From NCBI RefSeq assembly GCF_025399795.1, contig NZ_JAODTZ010000005.1, positions 62,001-126,000 on the forward strand: a DNA stretch of 64,000 nucleotides. Reading direction: 5' to 3'. Each line of letters starts with the position of its first letter. The first letter of the stretch is position 1. This DNA comes from Streptomyces rhizosphaerihabitans. GTDB taxonomy: Bacteria > Actinomycetota > Actinomycetes > Streptomycetales > Streptomycetaceae. Under the pieces are notes generated by a model, which searched no databases, was not told the DNA's origin, and saw nothing but the letters and a program-made list of their open reading frames with translations. Shown in pieces: positions 6,925 through 16,286 of the stretch. The translations under genes and the position numbers were made by a program.

Positions 6925-8297
6925 TAAGCGCCGTAGGGGCTCCAGTCTCGGAGGAACGGCTTCAGATCGTCAGCGCGGGGGGCGGGGATCTCGGGGAGCT
7001 GAAGCTGCTGAAACATCGGATGGACCCGCGCCACGTGATCGGTGGCCCACAGCATCCACTCTTCAGCCGCCGTTCGTTCCGGTCCAGGCGGAAGCGTCGC
7101 CACGTGCGCCTGGGCGGCTTCCAGGTAGGCGCCCAGGCGTGTCGCGCGGCGCCAAGCGGCCTCTTGCGAGTCCAACTGTCGGACGCGGTAGTCCTCGGCG
7201 TACTGGTCACAGGCCTCGGCCATCGCCGCTTCCCAGCGCAAGTGCTTCTGTTGTGCCTGCTCAAGGTCGGCTAGGCGCTTGCGCTCGGCCGCCTCACCGC
7301 GCAGTCCGATCTCGTGGACGATTTCTGAGAGCTGCTCCTCCAGGAGACGCTCCGAGTTGTCCGCCCATTCGGACCCATGATGGGGATGGCCGCCTCGAAG
7401 ATCGAACCGCAGCCGATCGGAGGGTGTGTAGTCGTATCGGGGGATCCTGACCCAGGAGTACCTCTTGGCTTCTTCGAGTTCCCTGTCCATCGGAACGTGC
7501 TCGCTTCGGTCCTTCTCCTGAACCACTCGGAACTCGATCCTGTCCCCTTGGGCTTTGATCGTGAAGTGCGGATCATGCGGAAGGCGGCGGTTATGCCGCG
7601 GTCCCGCGCCCACGGTGCCGGCAGCACAGGTATGACCGTTGCGTTCGACGGCGGTAAGAAGCGCGTGCACGATGCGCAGAGCGCGTTGCTGGACTGGCCG
7701 TGTCAGCCCGAGCGGTTGCTTCGCCTTCTGCATCGCCTGGACGACGGCATGCGGACGGGTCAGCCGTGCTGGCACCACCACCGGTTCCAGAACGGCCAGG
7801 CGCCACGCGGGAATGTCCACGAGCTTGATCTCGACGCCCTCACGGCGCTTCCAGTACTGCAGCTCTTTAGTCTTCGGGATTCGTCCGGATCGGCTCGCCG
7901 AGGCGGCACGGCTCAACCAGGCGTCAGCGTCGGGGCCCGACTTCAGGATCCTGCCGCTGGCTGCTTCCAGCTCCTCCAGGAGCTGGTCGGTGTACGTCTT
8001 ACGCGGCTGCTGCGGAACACCAGGCAACGAACCTGGGGCAGCGGTTTTGGGCAACCGGGGGATGGGAAGCGCTCGCAACGGGGCCTTCGGCACCGGGTAG
8101 GTGCCGTGGGCCAGGTAATGGCGCCCTGCGTCGGTCAGCACCGCATTCCACACGCCACCTCGTCTGGCCACCTTGACCAGCCCACGGTTTTGCAGAGCCT
8201 GGCAGCTGGTCTTGTAGGCGGCGGAAGCTCCCTCGGGGCATCCCTTTCCCACCCACTCCAGCACCGTCAGCTGCCGTTCGTTGAGTGTCTGCTTCAT
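6915..8297 (-). CDS. Unrecognised 460-residue protein, 3' end altered by IS
   Basis: Starts MKQTLNERQLTVLEWVGKGCPEG, a winged-helix-like N-terminus. Then a proline-rich linker, a region with KTYTDQLLEELEAA, a central block containing ELQYWKRREGVEIKLVDIP, and a long charged helical region (roughly 330-410) that may form coiled coil. No catalytic motif seen. A decayed paralogue with the same N-terminus lies at 27169-27690. The reading frame ends YGAYYR-stop, where YYR-stop is encoded by the IS701-type terminal repeat, so the native C-terminus was probably a few residues different. Function unknown. Confidence 0.7.
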   Translation of the reverse strand: MKQTLNERQLTVLEWVGKGCPEGASAAYKTSCQALQNRGLVKVARRGGVWNAVLTDAGRHYLAHGTYPVPKAPLRALPIPRLPKTAAPGSLPGVPQQPRKTYTDQLLEELEAASGRILKSGPDADAWLSRAASASRSGRIPKTKELQYWKRREGVEIKLVDIPAWRLAVLEPVVVPARLTRPHAVVQAMQKAKQPLGLTRPVQQRALRIVHALLTAVERNGHTCAAGTVGAGPRHNRRLPHDPHFTIKAQGDRIEFRVVQEKDRSEHVPMDRELEEAKRYSWVRIPRYDYTPSDRLRFDLRGGHPHHGSEWADNSERLLEEQLSEIVHEIGLRGEAAERKRLADLEQAQQKHLRWEAAMAEACDQYAEDYRVRQLDSQEAAWRRATRLGAYLEAAQAHVATLPPGPERTAAEEWMLWATDHVARVHPMFQQLQLPEIPAPRADDLKPFLRDWSPYGAYYR

Positions 8298-8675
8298 GCC
8301 GCGCGCCCTCTACCGATCGACAAGTTCGGCCTGGATGCTGCCAGGGATGGAACCAGTCAGTGTGCATTACCGGAGCTGATTAGCCCGAAAGGATGTGCTC
8401 GTGGGTGATCGGGCGGGACTCAGCTGACCTCATCAGAACTCACCCTGCAGCGTCCCTCAGGGCCTCGTCGAAGCGTGTCGACGGTCAAACAATCCGGCTC
8501 TGTCGAGGATCTTGTTTGCGCCGTGAGGCGCTGTTGGTTCGAGTGGAGGTGAAAGACCTGCACCAACGCCCTGTCGCAGCAGGGTCGTTGAAGCTGAGGG
8601 CAGTCTGATCCGGGTGGTGCCGGGGAGGGCGAGAGCGGCCCTGACAAAGCCGGGACGTGCCAGTACTGCCAGATG
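8298..8675. other. Non-coding flank upstream of group II intron
   Basis: No convincing gene on either strand. It contains short hairpin-like segments (for example around 8518-8530, GCGCCGTGAGGCGC) and runs into the presumed intron 5' end at 8676. Confidence 0.4.
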
Positions 8676-9112
8676 GTGCGGGTCCGGCGAGCATGATGGA
8701 GAGGAGTACGCAAGGAACCGGCGTGTTACGTCTCTTAAAGCGACACCGGCTCGAATCTGGTGGATCTGGGCCGGATGTGGCGCGTATCCGGGTCATTCCT
8801 TCGGGTGATCTGGAGAACTCCTGGGGCGGTATACAAGAGCTGCTCGGGAGGCCGTGGGGAAGGTCTGCGGCGTACTCGCGGCGATGCCACAGGGACACAG
8901 TCGGGCTCCTACTTCATCGAGCGAACCACAGTGAACACGGGAACCGTCCCGGTCCTTGCCCTTCGCGCCGCGTCCGGCGGCGGTGGCGGGGCTGAGTCCA
9001 CCGACGACTGATCGGTCCGGGAGGGGGCGGAGCCGCCGTAGTACTCCGAGGCCGGGAAAGCCGGTCACACGGGGAAGGGCGGCAGCGGTATCGAGAAGGG
9101 AAGGATGCTGCA

Positions 9113-10588
9113 ATGCCGGAAGATGCGCCGCCGAACGGCGACGCTCCGCCAACGGGCCCCGAAATGGGGCCCCGTCAGCGGGTATCGGAGATGCAGGCCA
9201 AGCTTCACCGTTGGGTGGCGGCCGACCCCGGCCGCGGGTTCGACGACCTGTTCAACTTCGTGCACGATCCGGCCACGCTGCGAATCGCGTGGGACCGGGT
9301 TGCGGGCAATCAGGGGGCGCGGACTCCCGGCGTGGACGGCCGCACGGTCGGCTGGATCGAGTCCGAGATCGGCGTCCCGGCCTTCCTGGCCGAGGTGCGT
9401 GAGCGGCTCAAGGCACGGGCCTGGAGCCCGATGCCGGCACGCGAACGCGCGATTCCCAAGCCCGGTGGCTCGGGGAAGGTCCGCAAGCTCGGGATTCCCC
9501 GGGTGGAGGACCGCTTGGTCCAGGCGGCACTGAAACTGGTGCTGGAGCCCATTTTCGAGGCCGACTTCGAGCCGGTTTCCTACGGGTTCCGGCCCGCGCG
9601 GCGGGCCCAGGACGCGATCGCCGAGATCCATTACTTCGGTACCCGAGGCTATCGGTGGGTGCTGGATGCGGATATCGAGGCAGCTTTCGACAACGTCTCG
9701 CACCGCGCCGCTATGGACGCGGTGCGGGTCAGAGTCAAGGACAAGCGCGTACTGGAGCTGGTCAAGGCGTTCTTGAAGGCTGGTGTCCTCACTGAGGACG
9801 GTCAGTACCAGGACACTCACACCGGCACCCCGCAAGGCGGGATCCTTTCACCGCTGATCTTCAACATCGTCCTGTCGGCGCTCGACGAGCACCTGCACGG
9901 GCCGTGGAAGAACGGCGGGGAGATGAGCACCGGCTCCCGGCGGGACCGACGTCGTTACCTGGGCCTGCCCAGGTGGCGGGTCGTCCGTTACGCGGACGAC
10001 TTCGTCGTCCTCGTGCACGGCACTCGCGACGACGTCGAAACGCTGCATGAAGACATCGCTCATGTGCTGGAGCCTCTGGGTCTTCGTCTGTCACCGACCA
10101 AGACCCGAATCGTGCACATGACCGACGGTTTCGACTTCTTGGGGTTCCGCATCCAGTGGCGCCGCAAGCAGGGAACCAACGACAAGTGGTACGTCTACAC
10201 CTTCATCGCCGACCGGCCCCTCCGGTCGTTGAAGGCGAAGATCCGTGCCCTGACCCACAGGACGTCGCAACACCCTCCCAGGGACGTGCTGATCCGTCTC
10301 AATCAGATCATGCGCGGCTGGGCCAACTACTTCAAGCACGCAGTGGCGAAACACACCTTCAGCATGTTGGAACACTTCGTCTGGTGGCGGGTGGTCCGGT
10401 GGCTGAGGGCTCTGCATCGCTGGAGGTGGAAGGACGTCCGCCGGTGGCTCGCCAACCCCCACGGGGGCTGGCGCCGCCCGCACGCGGATGGGATCGAACT
10501 GTTCGACCTCCAGACGGTAACGGTCACGCGTTACCGCTACCGGGCGTCGAGGATCCCCAATCCCTGGGCCGGTATCAACCACGCCTGA
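9113..10588 (+). CDS. ltrA: Group II intron reverse transcriptase/maturase
   Basis: 491 residues. RT blocks in order: IPRVEDRLVQAALKLVLEPI, SYGFRPARRAQDAI, LDADIEAAFDNVSH (first catalytic Asp), TPQGGILSPL, and the active-site YADDFVVL. These are followed by FDFLGFRIQW and the maturase (X) domain with IMRGWANYFKHAV. There is no HNH endonuclease after the maturase, unlike the second intron in this window. It acts with its own RNA in splicing and retrohoming. Length is normal for endonuclease-less intron proteins. Confidence 0.93.
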   Translation: MPEDAPPNGDAPPTGPEMGPRQRVSEMQAKLHRWVAADPGRGFDDLFNFVHDPATLRIAWDRVAGNQGARTPGVDGRTVGWIESEIGVPAFLAEVRERLKARAWSPMPARERAIPKPGGSGKVRKLGIPRVEDRLVQAALKLVLEPIFEADFEPVSYGFRPARRAQDAIAEIHYFGTRGYRWVLDADIEAAFDNVSHRAAMDAVRVRVKDKRVLELVKAFLKAGVLTEDGQYQDTHTGTPQGGILSPLIFNIVLSALDEHLHGPWKNGGEMSTGSRRDRRRYLGLPRWRVVRYADDFVVLVHGTRDDVETLHEDIAHVLEPLGLRLSPTKTRIVHMTDGFDFLGFRIQWRRKQGTNDKWYVYTFIADRPLRSLKAKIRALTHRTSQHPPRDVLIRLNQIMRGWANYFKHAVAKHTFSMLEHFVWWRVVRWLRALHRWRWKDVRRWLANPHGGWRRPHADGIELFDLQTVTVTRYRYRASRIPNPWAGINHA

Positions 10589-10604
10589 CGGCAGAGACCG
10601 TGGA

Positions 10605-10638
10605 GAGCCCGTTGCGCTGAGAGGCGCACGGCGGGTTC
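10605..10638 (+). ncRNA. Group II intron domain V
   Basis: 34-nt hairpin with the catalytic pattern GAGCCCGTTGCG-CTGAGAGG-CGCACGGCGGGTTC, close to the bacterial consensus. Located 17 bp after the RT stop codon. Confidence 0.8.
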
Positions 10639-10716
10639 GGCGAGAGGTCCGGAGAAACGGACCGGGAGTGATCCCGGCACCGCGCTCCGGGCCTACTCAG
10701 CGACGTCGCCTGCCTG

Positions 10717-10990
10717 GTGTGCGGTTCAGGGGGTTTGGGGCGGTTGCTGCCGCATTTGGCCGGTGTGGTGATCGAGTCGATCGAGCGTGAGGCCGGAACG
10801 GTCACGCTCTGTGCTCACTCCGCGGTACCGACGGCGAGGTGTCCAGGATGTGGGGTGGTGTCGGGGCGTGTGCACGGTCGGTACATGCGCCGGCTCGCTG
10901 ATGCACCTGTCGGCGGAGCTGTTGCGGTGATCGAATTCCGTCTGCTGCAGTGGCCCAGGACAGCAGCCGTGACGGAGCATGATTCATCGG
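10717..10990 (+). pseudogene. ISL3-family transposase N-terminal remnant
   Basis: About 90 residues of an ISL3-type N-terminus: LLPHLAGVVIESI, the zinc-finger start ARCPGCGVVSGRVHGRY and RRLADAPVGG. The remaining 300 or so residues, including the DDE core, are absent. The sequence stops being ISL3-like about 60 bp before the IS1182-type element. Confidence 0.65.
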
Positions 10991-11154
10991 ACCGTTTACG
11001 GCCAACCCGTTGAGCGTCAGCGTCACGGACGGACGATCGAAGCCGGAAGGCCAACGGCCCGCACCGTGTGGATGCTGTTGGTAAATCGGGTGTGGGTGTG
11101 ACGACGGCCTGCATGACTCCGTTGGGGTTGTGTGGGCCGTCGTTGTGTTGAGGG

Positions 11155-12725
11155 GTGGGTTCGGTGTCGTTGCGTGGGGTGGATCTGGGGGAGATCCCGG
11201 AGGGGACCGCTCGGCTGGCACGTGCGGTGTTCCCGAAGGGCTGCCTGGTGATGCGGGTGCGGGATGCACTCGGGCCGGTTTTCTCGGATGCCGATTTCGA
11301 GGAGCTTTTCCCGATCAGGGGGCGGCCGACGGTGTCTCCGGCCCGGCTCGCGCTGGTGTCGGTGTTGCAGTTCGCCGAGGGGCTGACCGACCGGCAGGCC
11401 GCGCACGCGGTCCGCTCGCGTCTGGACTGGAAGTACGCCCTTTCGCTGGAGTTGGCCGACACCGGATTCGACTTCTCTGTGCTCAGCGAGTTCCGTGCCC
11501 GGCTGGTCGATGGCGAGGCCGGCCAGATGGTGTTCGATGCAGTACTCCGGGCGGCCGGCGAGGCAGGGCTGGTCAAGGCGGGCAAGCGGCAGCGCACGGA
11601 TGCGACCCACGTGCTGGCCGCAACGAGAGACCTGAACCGGCTGGAGTTCGTGGCCGAGACACTGCGGGCGGCACTGAACCAGGTAGCGGAGGAGGCCGGG
11701 GACTGGTTGGTGACGGTGTCGCCGCCGGAGTGGTTCGACCGCTACTCGGCCAGGCCGGAGGACAGCCGCTTCGCGTCCCGGTGGGCGGCCCGCGTCGAAC
11801 ACGCCGACCAGTGCGGGACCGACGGCATGATGTTGCTGAAGGCCCTCTGGTCGGCCGTGTCACCGCCCACGTTGCGAAGCCTGCCCGCGGTGGAGTTCCT
11901 GCGGCAGACCTGGGTGCAGCAGTTCCACCACGTTGAGGGCACCGTGCACTGGCGCGGGACGAAGGACCTCCCACCGGGCCTGATCCGCTTACGGACCCCC
12001 TACGAGCCCGAGGCCCGCACTGGTTCGAAACGGGATCTGGGCTGGTCCGGATACAAGGTCCACCTCAGCGAGACCTGCGAGCCCGACGCCCCGCATCTGA
12101 TCACCCACATGCGCACCACGCCGGCGCCCGTCAACGACGTCCTCGTCCTGGAGGACATCCACACCGCCCTGGCCGAACGCGGTCTCCTGCCGGACGAGCA
12201 CCTGGTGGACGCCGGATACATCGACGCCGAACAGATCCACCACGCCCGCCGCGATCACGGCATCGAACTGGTCGGCCCGGTCAAGTCCACCACCGTGAAG
12301 GGACAGGCGACCGGAGACATCTTCGACAACACCCGCTTCACCATCGACTGGGACCAGCGCCGGGCCGTCTGCCCCGGCGGACAGACCAACGTCGTCTGGC
12401 GGGAAGACCAGAGCGAGTGGGGCGCTCCAGTCACCCGGGTCCGGTTCGCCGCCCGGCACTGCGACCCCTGCGAACTGCGGACCTCGTGCACCAACTCCAG
12501 GACCGGCCGCAATCTGACCCTGAGACCGAAGACCGAACACGACATCCTTCAACAGGCCCGTATCGAGCAGAACACAGACCACTGGCGCCGCCGCTACGGA
12601 CACCGAGCCGGCGTCGAGGGCACCATCTCGCAGGGCGTCCACGCCTTCGGCCTACGCAGATCCCGCTACCGCGGCCTCGCCAAAACCCGGTTGCAGCACC
12701 ACTTCACCGGCGCCTGTCGCCGTAC
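11155..12725 (+). pseudogene. IS1182-family transposase, 5' part
   Basis: About 523 residues with DDE-type features: ELFPIRGRPTVSPARLALV, an FSVLSEFRARL block, QRTDATHVLAA (first Asp), RTGSKRDLGWSGYKVHL (second Asp region), LVDAGYI, and the late RRRYGHRAGVEGTISQGV with the catalytic Glu. The frame then runs into the IS21-type end at 12726 and reads through to a stop at 12780, so the native C-terminus is separated (see 15048-15278). Confidence 0.85.
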
Positions 12726-12838
12726 GTGTGAACGCGGCCAGTCACGTACGAGTGAAAAGGGCCGCTTGTTGATGCGGTGAGTCCCGTTGCTCGGCACTCT
12801 GCTGCTGGTTGGTAAGGGGCGGCGGAGGGCGGCTGACG

Positions 12839-14257
12839 ATGGTCTTGGACCCGCAACGCTGGTTGGAACTCCGGCGCTTCCGTGCCCTGTTCGAGTCCGG
12901 TGCGGTGACTCTGACGGAGGTCGCCAAGGAGACGGGCCTGAACAGGAAGACGGTCCGCAAGTATCTGTCCGGCCAGGCCCCGGCCGCGCCGCCGAGGAGG
13001 GTGTCGAACGGCCGGACACGCAAGAAGGCGGTGGACGAGGTCGCGCCGCTGATCGACGCGATGCTCAAGGCGGAGATCCTCATCAAGGGTGCGGTGGTGC
13101 ACGAGCGCCTGGTGAAGGACTACGGCTCCACCATCAACTACCAGCGCGTCAAGCTCTATCTGCAGGAAGCCCGTCCACGAGTCGCCGAGGAACTGGGCAT
13201 CGCGCCGCGGGAGTTGGCGGGCATGCACCGCCGCTTCGAGGTCGTGCCCGGGGCCCAGGCCCAGGTCGACTGGGGCGACGAAGGCAAGGTCCTCGCCCAC
13301 CTGGGCATCCCCAAGGTCTATTCGTTCCACATGACCCTGTCGTACTCCCGCGACCCGTTCTGCTGCTTCACCACCAGCCAGGATCTGCAGACCTTCTTCG
13401 ACTGCCACCGGCGGGCGTTTGCCCACTACGGCGGGGTGCCAATGTCGATCGTCTACGACCGGACCAAAACCGTCGTCCGCCGGCATGTCGCGCCGGGTGA
13501 AGCGGTCCCGCTGCATCCGGAGGCGGTGGGTTTCGCCGGCCATTACGACTTCGACATCGACGTGCTGGCCGCCTACCGGCCCACCGGCAAGGGCCGGGTC
13601 GAGCGCCAGGTCCTGATCGTCCGCGACCACGTGCTCGCAGGACGGGCCTTCTCCTCCACCGAGGAGATGGACGCCGCGTTCATGGCATGGGTGCCGCAGC
13701 GACGCGCCCGCACCCATGCAACCCACCACGAGGTCATCGGACATCGGGCCGCCCGCGACCACGCGGCCCTCAAGCCGTTGCCACCCACCCCTTATCTGGT
13801 GGCCGAACGGCAACTGCGGCATGTCGGCAAGGACTGCCTCGTCGCCTTCGACGGCAACCTCTACTCGGTCCCGGCACGCAAGGTCCGCCCCCGCCAGCTG
13901 GTGGAGATCCGGGCCACCAAGTCGCAGATCAGCCTGCACTCGGCCACTGCGACCGCCGACAGTGACAGTTTGCTGGCCGTCCATGCAAGGGCTGTCGGCC
14001 GTGGTGTCCGCGTCGTCGACGAGAGCCACTGGAGTGGACTGCCCGAGGGGAACAACCGGCGGACCACGACCGAAGTGTCCTTCTCCCCGCCGCAGCGGAA
14101 CGCCACCTCCGGGCAGGGCGCCGGACCGCTCCAGGCACTGCTCAACAGGGCCGCGGCCACCCGGATCGAGGTTGGCCGCCGGCCGCTGTCGGTCTATGAC
14201 GAACTCACCGGCACCCGGCCCTTCAACTCCCGTCCCCAGAGCAAGGAATCGTCTTGA
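12839..14257 (+). CDS. istA: IS21-family transposase IstA
   Basis: 472 residues. N-terminal HTH with LTEVAKETGLNRKTVRKYL, then the DDE integrase core with AQVDWGDEGKV (first Asp), SIVYDRTKT (second Asp region) and the conserved glutamate in the KGRVERQV segment. A Mu-transposase-type C-terminal domain follows (GNLYSVPARKVRPRQLVEI). ATG at 12839 gives the usual MVLDPQRW start. It overlaps istB by four bases (TTGA). Confidence 0.92.
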   Translation: MVLDPQRWLELRRFRALFESGAVTLTEVAKETGLNRKTVRKYLSGQAPAAPPRRVSNGRTRKKAVDEVAPLIDAMLKAEILIKGAVVHERLVKDYGSTINYQRVKLYLQEARPRVAEELGIAPRELAGMHRRFEVVPGAQAQVDWGDEGKVLAHLGIPKVYSFHMTLSYSRDPFCCFTTSQDLQTFFDCHRRAFAHYGGVPMSIVYDRTKTVVRRHVAPGEAVPLHPEAVGFAGHYDFDIDVLAAYRPTGKGRVERQVLIVRDHVLAGRAFSSTEEMDAAFMAWVPQRRARTHATHHEVIGHRAARDHAALKPLPPTPYLVAERQLRHVGKDCLVAFDGNLYSVPARKVRPRQLVEIRATKSQISLHSATATADSDSLLAVHARAVGRGVRVVDESHWSGLPEGNNRRTTTEVSFSPPQRNATSGQGAGPLQALLNRAAATRIEVGRRPLSVYDELTGTRPFNSRPQSKESS

Positions 14258-15024
14258 GCGAGCTGACCGGCAACCGCATCCGCACCACGGCCACCAAGCT
14301 CGGCCTGCCCCATCTCGCCGACGGACTGGACCAATTGGCCCGCCGGGCCGAGGAGGGCAAGCTCGGCTATCTCGACTTCCTCGACCTGGTGCTGTCCGAG
14401 GAACTCGCGGTCCGCGACGACCGCCGCTTCCGCCGGTCTCTGCTGTTCTCGAAGCTGCCGCACCACAAGACGCTGGATGACTACGACTTCTCGTTCCAAC
14501 CCGACCTCGACCCGCGCAAGATCAAGGACATGGCCACTCTCTCGTTCATCGAGGCCAAGGCCAACGCGGCCCTGCTGGGTCCGCCCGGGGTGGGCAAGAC
14601 GCACATCGCGGTCGCCCTGGCGGTCGCTGCCTGCCGAGCCGGGTTCTCGGTCTACTTCACCACCCTCGACGACATGGTCCGCCATCTCAGGGCCGCCGAG
14701 GCAGCAGGCCGACTGACCAGCAAACTCGGCTCCTACCTGCGGCCCGGCGTTCTCGTGGTCGATGAGGTCGGCTACCAGCCCCTCGAACGCGCCGAGGCGA
14801 ACCTGGTCTTCCAGGTCATCTCGAAGCGTTACGAGAAGGGCTCGATCATCCTGACCTCGAACAAGACCTTCAGCGAATGGGGACAGGTGTTCGGTGACGA
14901 GGTCCTCGCCACCGCGATCCTCGACCGGCTCCTGCACCACTGCGACGTCGTCGCGATCAACGGCCCCAGCTACCGACTCAAGAACCGTCTCAAGGCCATC
15001 GAACGGGACACCAACGTGGCCTGA
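14254..15024 (+). CDS. istB: IS21-family helper ATPase IstB
   Basis: 256 residues from a TTG overlapping the istA stop. DnaC/IstB-type AAA+ ATPase: Walker A LLGPPGVGKTH, Walker B VLVVDEVGY, sensor region ILTSNKTFSEWG and arginine-finger region ILDRLLHH. It works with IstA as target-selection ATPase. Length normal. Confidence 0.93.
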   Translation: MSELTGNRIRTTATKLGLPHLADGLDQLARRAEEGKLGYLDFLDLVLSEELAVRDDRRFRRSLLFSKLPHHKTLDDYDFSFQPDLDPRKIKDMATLSFIEAKANAALLGPPGVGKTHIAVALAVAACRAGFSVYFTTLDDMVRHLRAAEAAGRLTSKLGSYLRPGVLVVDEVGYQPLERAEANLVFQVISKRYEKGSIILTSNKTFSEWGQVFGDEVLATAILDRLLHHCDVVAINGPSYRLKNRLKAIERDTNVA

Positions 15025-15047
15025 CCACTGGCCACGTTCAAACGTAC

Positions 15048-15278
15048 CGACCCGGCCACATCGGAGAGTACGTGGACAGCGCCGCCATCAACCTCGCCCG
15101 CATCGATGCCTGGCTCACCGGCAGACCACTCGCCAAGACCCGCGTTCCGCCCTTCGCAGCACTCCGCCGGCGCTGGATGAGATCCAGCGGGGCGGAATTA
15201 ACCAACAGCATCCGGTCGGGGCGGGCCGTTGGCACTGGATCTTCCTGCCCCGTGTTCCGGCTACGGCCGACACTCTGA
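15048..15278 (+). pseudogene. IS1182-family transposase, 3' part
   Basis: Continuation of the split transposase: SAAINLARIDAWLTGRPLAKT followed by PPFAALRRRW, matching the C-terminal tail of IS1182-family enzymes. It lies just beyond the IS21-type right end. The element's own right inverted repeat follows at 15201. Confidence 0.7.
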
Positions 15279-15503
15279 GTCTGCTGCGGAAGCTCTGGAA
15301 CTCGGGGCTCGAACGGAGGGCGTCCTCCTGGTCCCTGTCTACACAGCAAAGGTCATGGCCGGTCTCTAGGTGGCGGTCAAGGACGGCTCCATCGAGCCTG
15401 GTCAGACGACTGATTTCTGGCACACCGGCGGGCTGCCCGGACTCTTCGGTCATGCTGAATCCATCGACCGCTTCGACGGTCTCCTCTCGACGTTCCCTGC
15501 GTA
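15234..15503 (+). pseudogene. PLP-dependent D-cysteine desulfhydrase/ACC deaminase-like remnant
   Basis: Plus-strand frame from 15259 reads GYGRHSESAAEALELGART, then EGVLLVPVYTAKVMAGL, an in-frame TAG, and VKDGSIEPGQTTDFWHTGG followed by LPGLFGHAE. This is the C-terminal third of the D-cysteine desulfhydrase/1-aminocyclopropane-1-carboxylate deaminase family. The N-terminal two thirds, including the PLP lysine, are missing, and the IS1182-type end sits right at the break. Non-functional. Confidence 0.7.
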
Positions 15504-15599
15504 GCCCAGCATTGGCGGGCTCACCAGGTGAGCGCCGATACGTCATCGTGGTGACCACTTCGGACTCACGGGTGTTCATCGGCCCGCACGACGGACAGG

Positions 15600-15884
15600 G
15601 ACACCGACGTGTGATGCAGTGGGCATGAGGGTGATCGCGGCAGAGACCAAGATCTCGGAATGCGGGACGGGGCCTCTCCGTGCTCGCGAGGGTGGCGGCA
15701 GATGCGCCCGACCCAAGCCAGGGACTTCTCGAGCACCCACCGGCGTAGCTGCCTGCGTTCTTGAGGTCGGGCTAGGGGCCAAGAACGCGGTCAGCTGCTG
15801 ATGGTCCTTCACCCGAACGACCGCCTTGCATCGCCGATCGCGCAGCACGACAGCACCATCAAGACGAGAGCGGCCCATCCCCAC
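15600..15884 (-). pseudogene. IS5-type transposase remnant
   Basis: Minus-strand fragments in two frames: RRWVLEKSLAWVGRICRH corresponds to the conserved C-terminal Glu region (RRWVVERT.AWL) of IS5-type transposases, and SEILVSAAITLM to the final helix. No start, no catalytic Asp residues. Degenerate. Confidence 0.45.
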
Positions 15885-15977
15885 GCGCGGGGTCGCTCCC
15901 GTTCCCGTTCAGCGCCCTGCCGTGCTTGCAGCCCGGACACGCTGAACAGGCGCCGCGCATCGGTCGGTGCGCGCACG

Positions 15978-16012
15978 GTGAGGGGCCCGACCTCCGACTT
16001 CGGGCCCCTCAC
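15978..16012. terminator. Strong hairpin, probable bidirectional terminator
   Basis: Perfect 13-bp stem GTGAGGGGCCCGA / TCGGGCCCCTCAC with a 9-nt loop, just beyond the end of the minus-strand kinase fragment. Confidence 0.65.
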
Positions 16013-16025
16013 CAATGTCTCCCAT

Positions 16026-16270
16026 CTACCGAGCGGTTGCCGTCGCCTCGGACATCGCGCGCAGTCCGGCGAGCGGGGTGCGCAGGTCGTGCGAGATCCA
16101 GGCGACGAGTTCGCGGCGCGAGGTCTCCAGCGCCCTTTCGCGGTCGCGGGACTCGGCCAGCTTGCGGCTGGTGTCCGCCAGTTCACGGCTGAGGGCGGAG
16201 AGTTCGGCGGTCGTCGGGCCCTCGGGGGCCGCGAAGTCGCCGCCGTCGCCGAAGGAGCGGGCCGCTCGAT
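16026..16270 (-). pseudogene. Histidine kinase dimerisation-domain fragment
   Basis: About 80 residues: [20 protein letters not shown] coiled coil followed by [20 protein letters not shown], the H-box of a HisKA kinase, then a stop at 16026. No sensor domain, HAMP or ATPase domain remains. The 5' break, near 16270, coincides with the start of the remaining part of a kinase gene on the other strand. Confidence 0.65.
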
Positions 16271-16286
16271 CGCGTCCTGGCTGCTG

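Larger units (their letters stand above)
8676..10695 (+). mobile_element. Group II intron with reverse transcriptase
   Basis: The 5' boundary is placed at GTGCG (8676), 437 bases before the intron-encoded protein, which fits ribozyme domains I-III. The 3' side has a domain V at 10605-10638, followed by GGTCCGGAGAAACGGACC and GGGAGTGATCCC stems as domain VI. The exact 3' splice site, around 10695, is inferred. The intron lies directly ahead of an ISL3 remnant, suggesting insertion at or near that element. Confidence 0.7.
12726..15042 (+). mobile_element. IS21-type element with istA-istB
   Basis: Ends are near-identical inverted repeats (TGTGAACGCGGCCAGT at the left; reverse complement TTTGAACGTGGCCAGT at the right), flanked by CGTAC on both sides (12721-12725 and 15043-15047), a plausible 5-bp target duplication. 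It contains overlapping istA and istB, both complete, so it looks potentially active and is the younger of the two nested elements. Confidence 0.8.
11050..15233 (+). mobile_element. IS1182-type element interrupted by IS21-type element
   Basis: Terminal inverted repeats at 11050-11082 and 15201-15233 agree exactly over their outer and inner 13 bases (ACCAACAGCATCC and GCGGGCCGTTGGC in the right-hand copy). Between them is an IS1182-type transposase gene split in two by the IS21-type element. To the right it abuts the PLP-enzyme remnant that it appears to have disrupted. Confidence 0.75.

Noticed and set aside
12704..14029. Minus-strand open frame antisense to istA
   Set aside because: istA on the plus strand has clear family motifs; the antisense frame has none.
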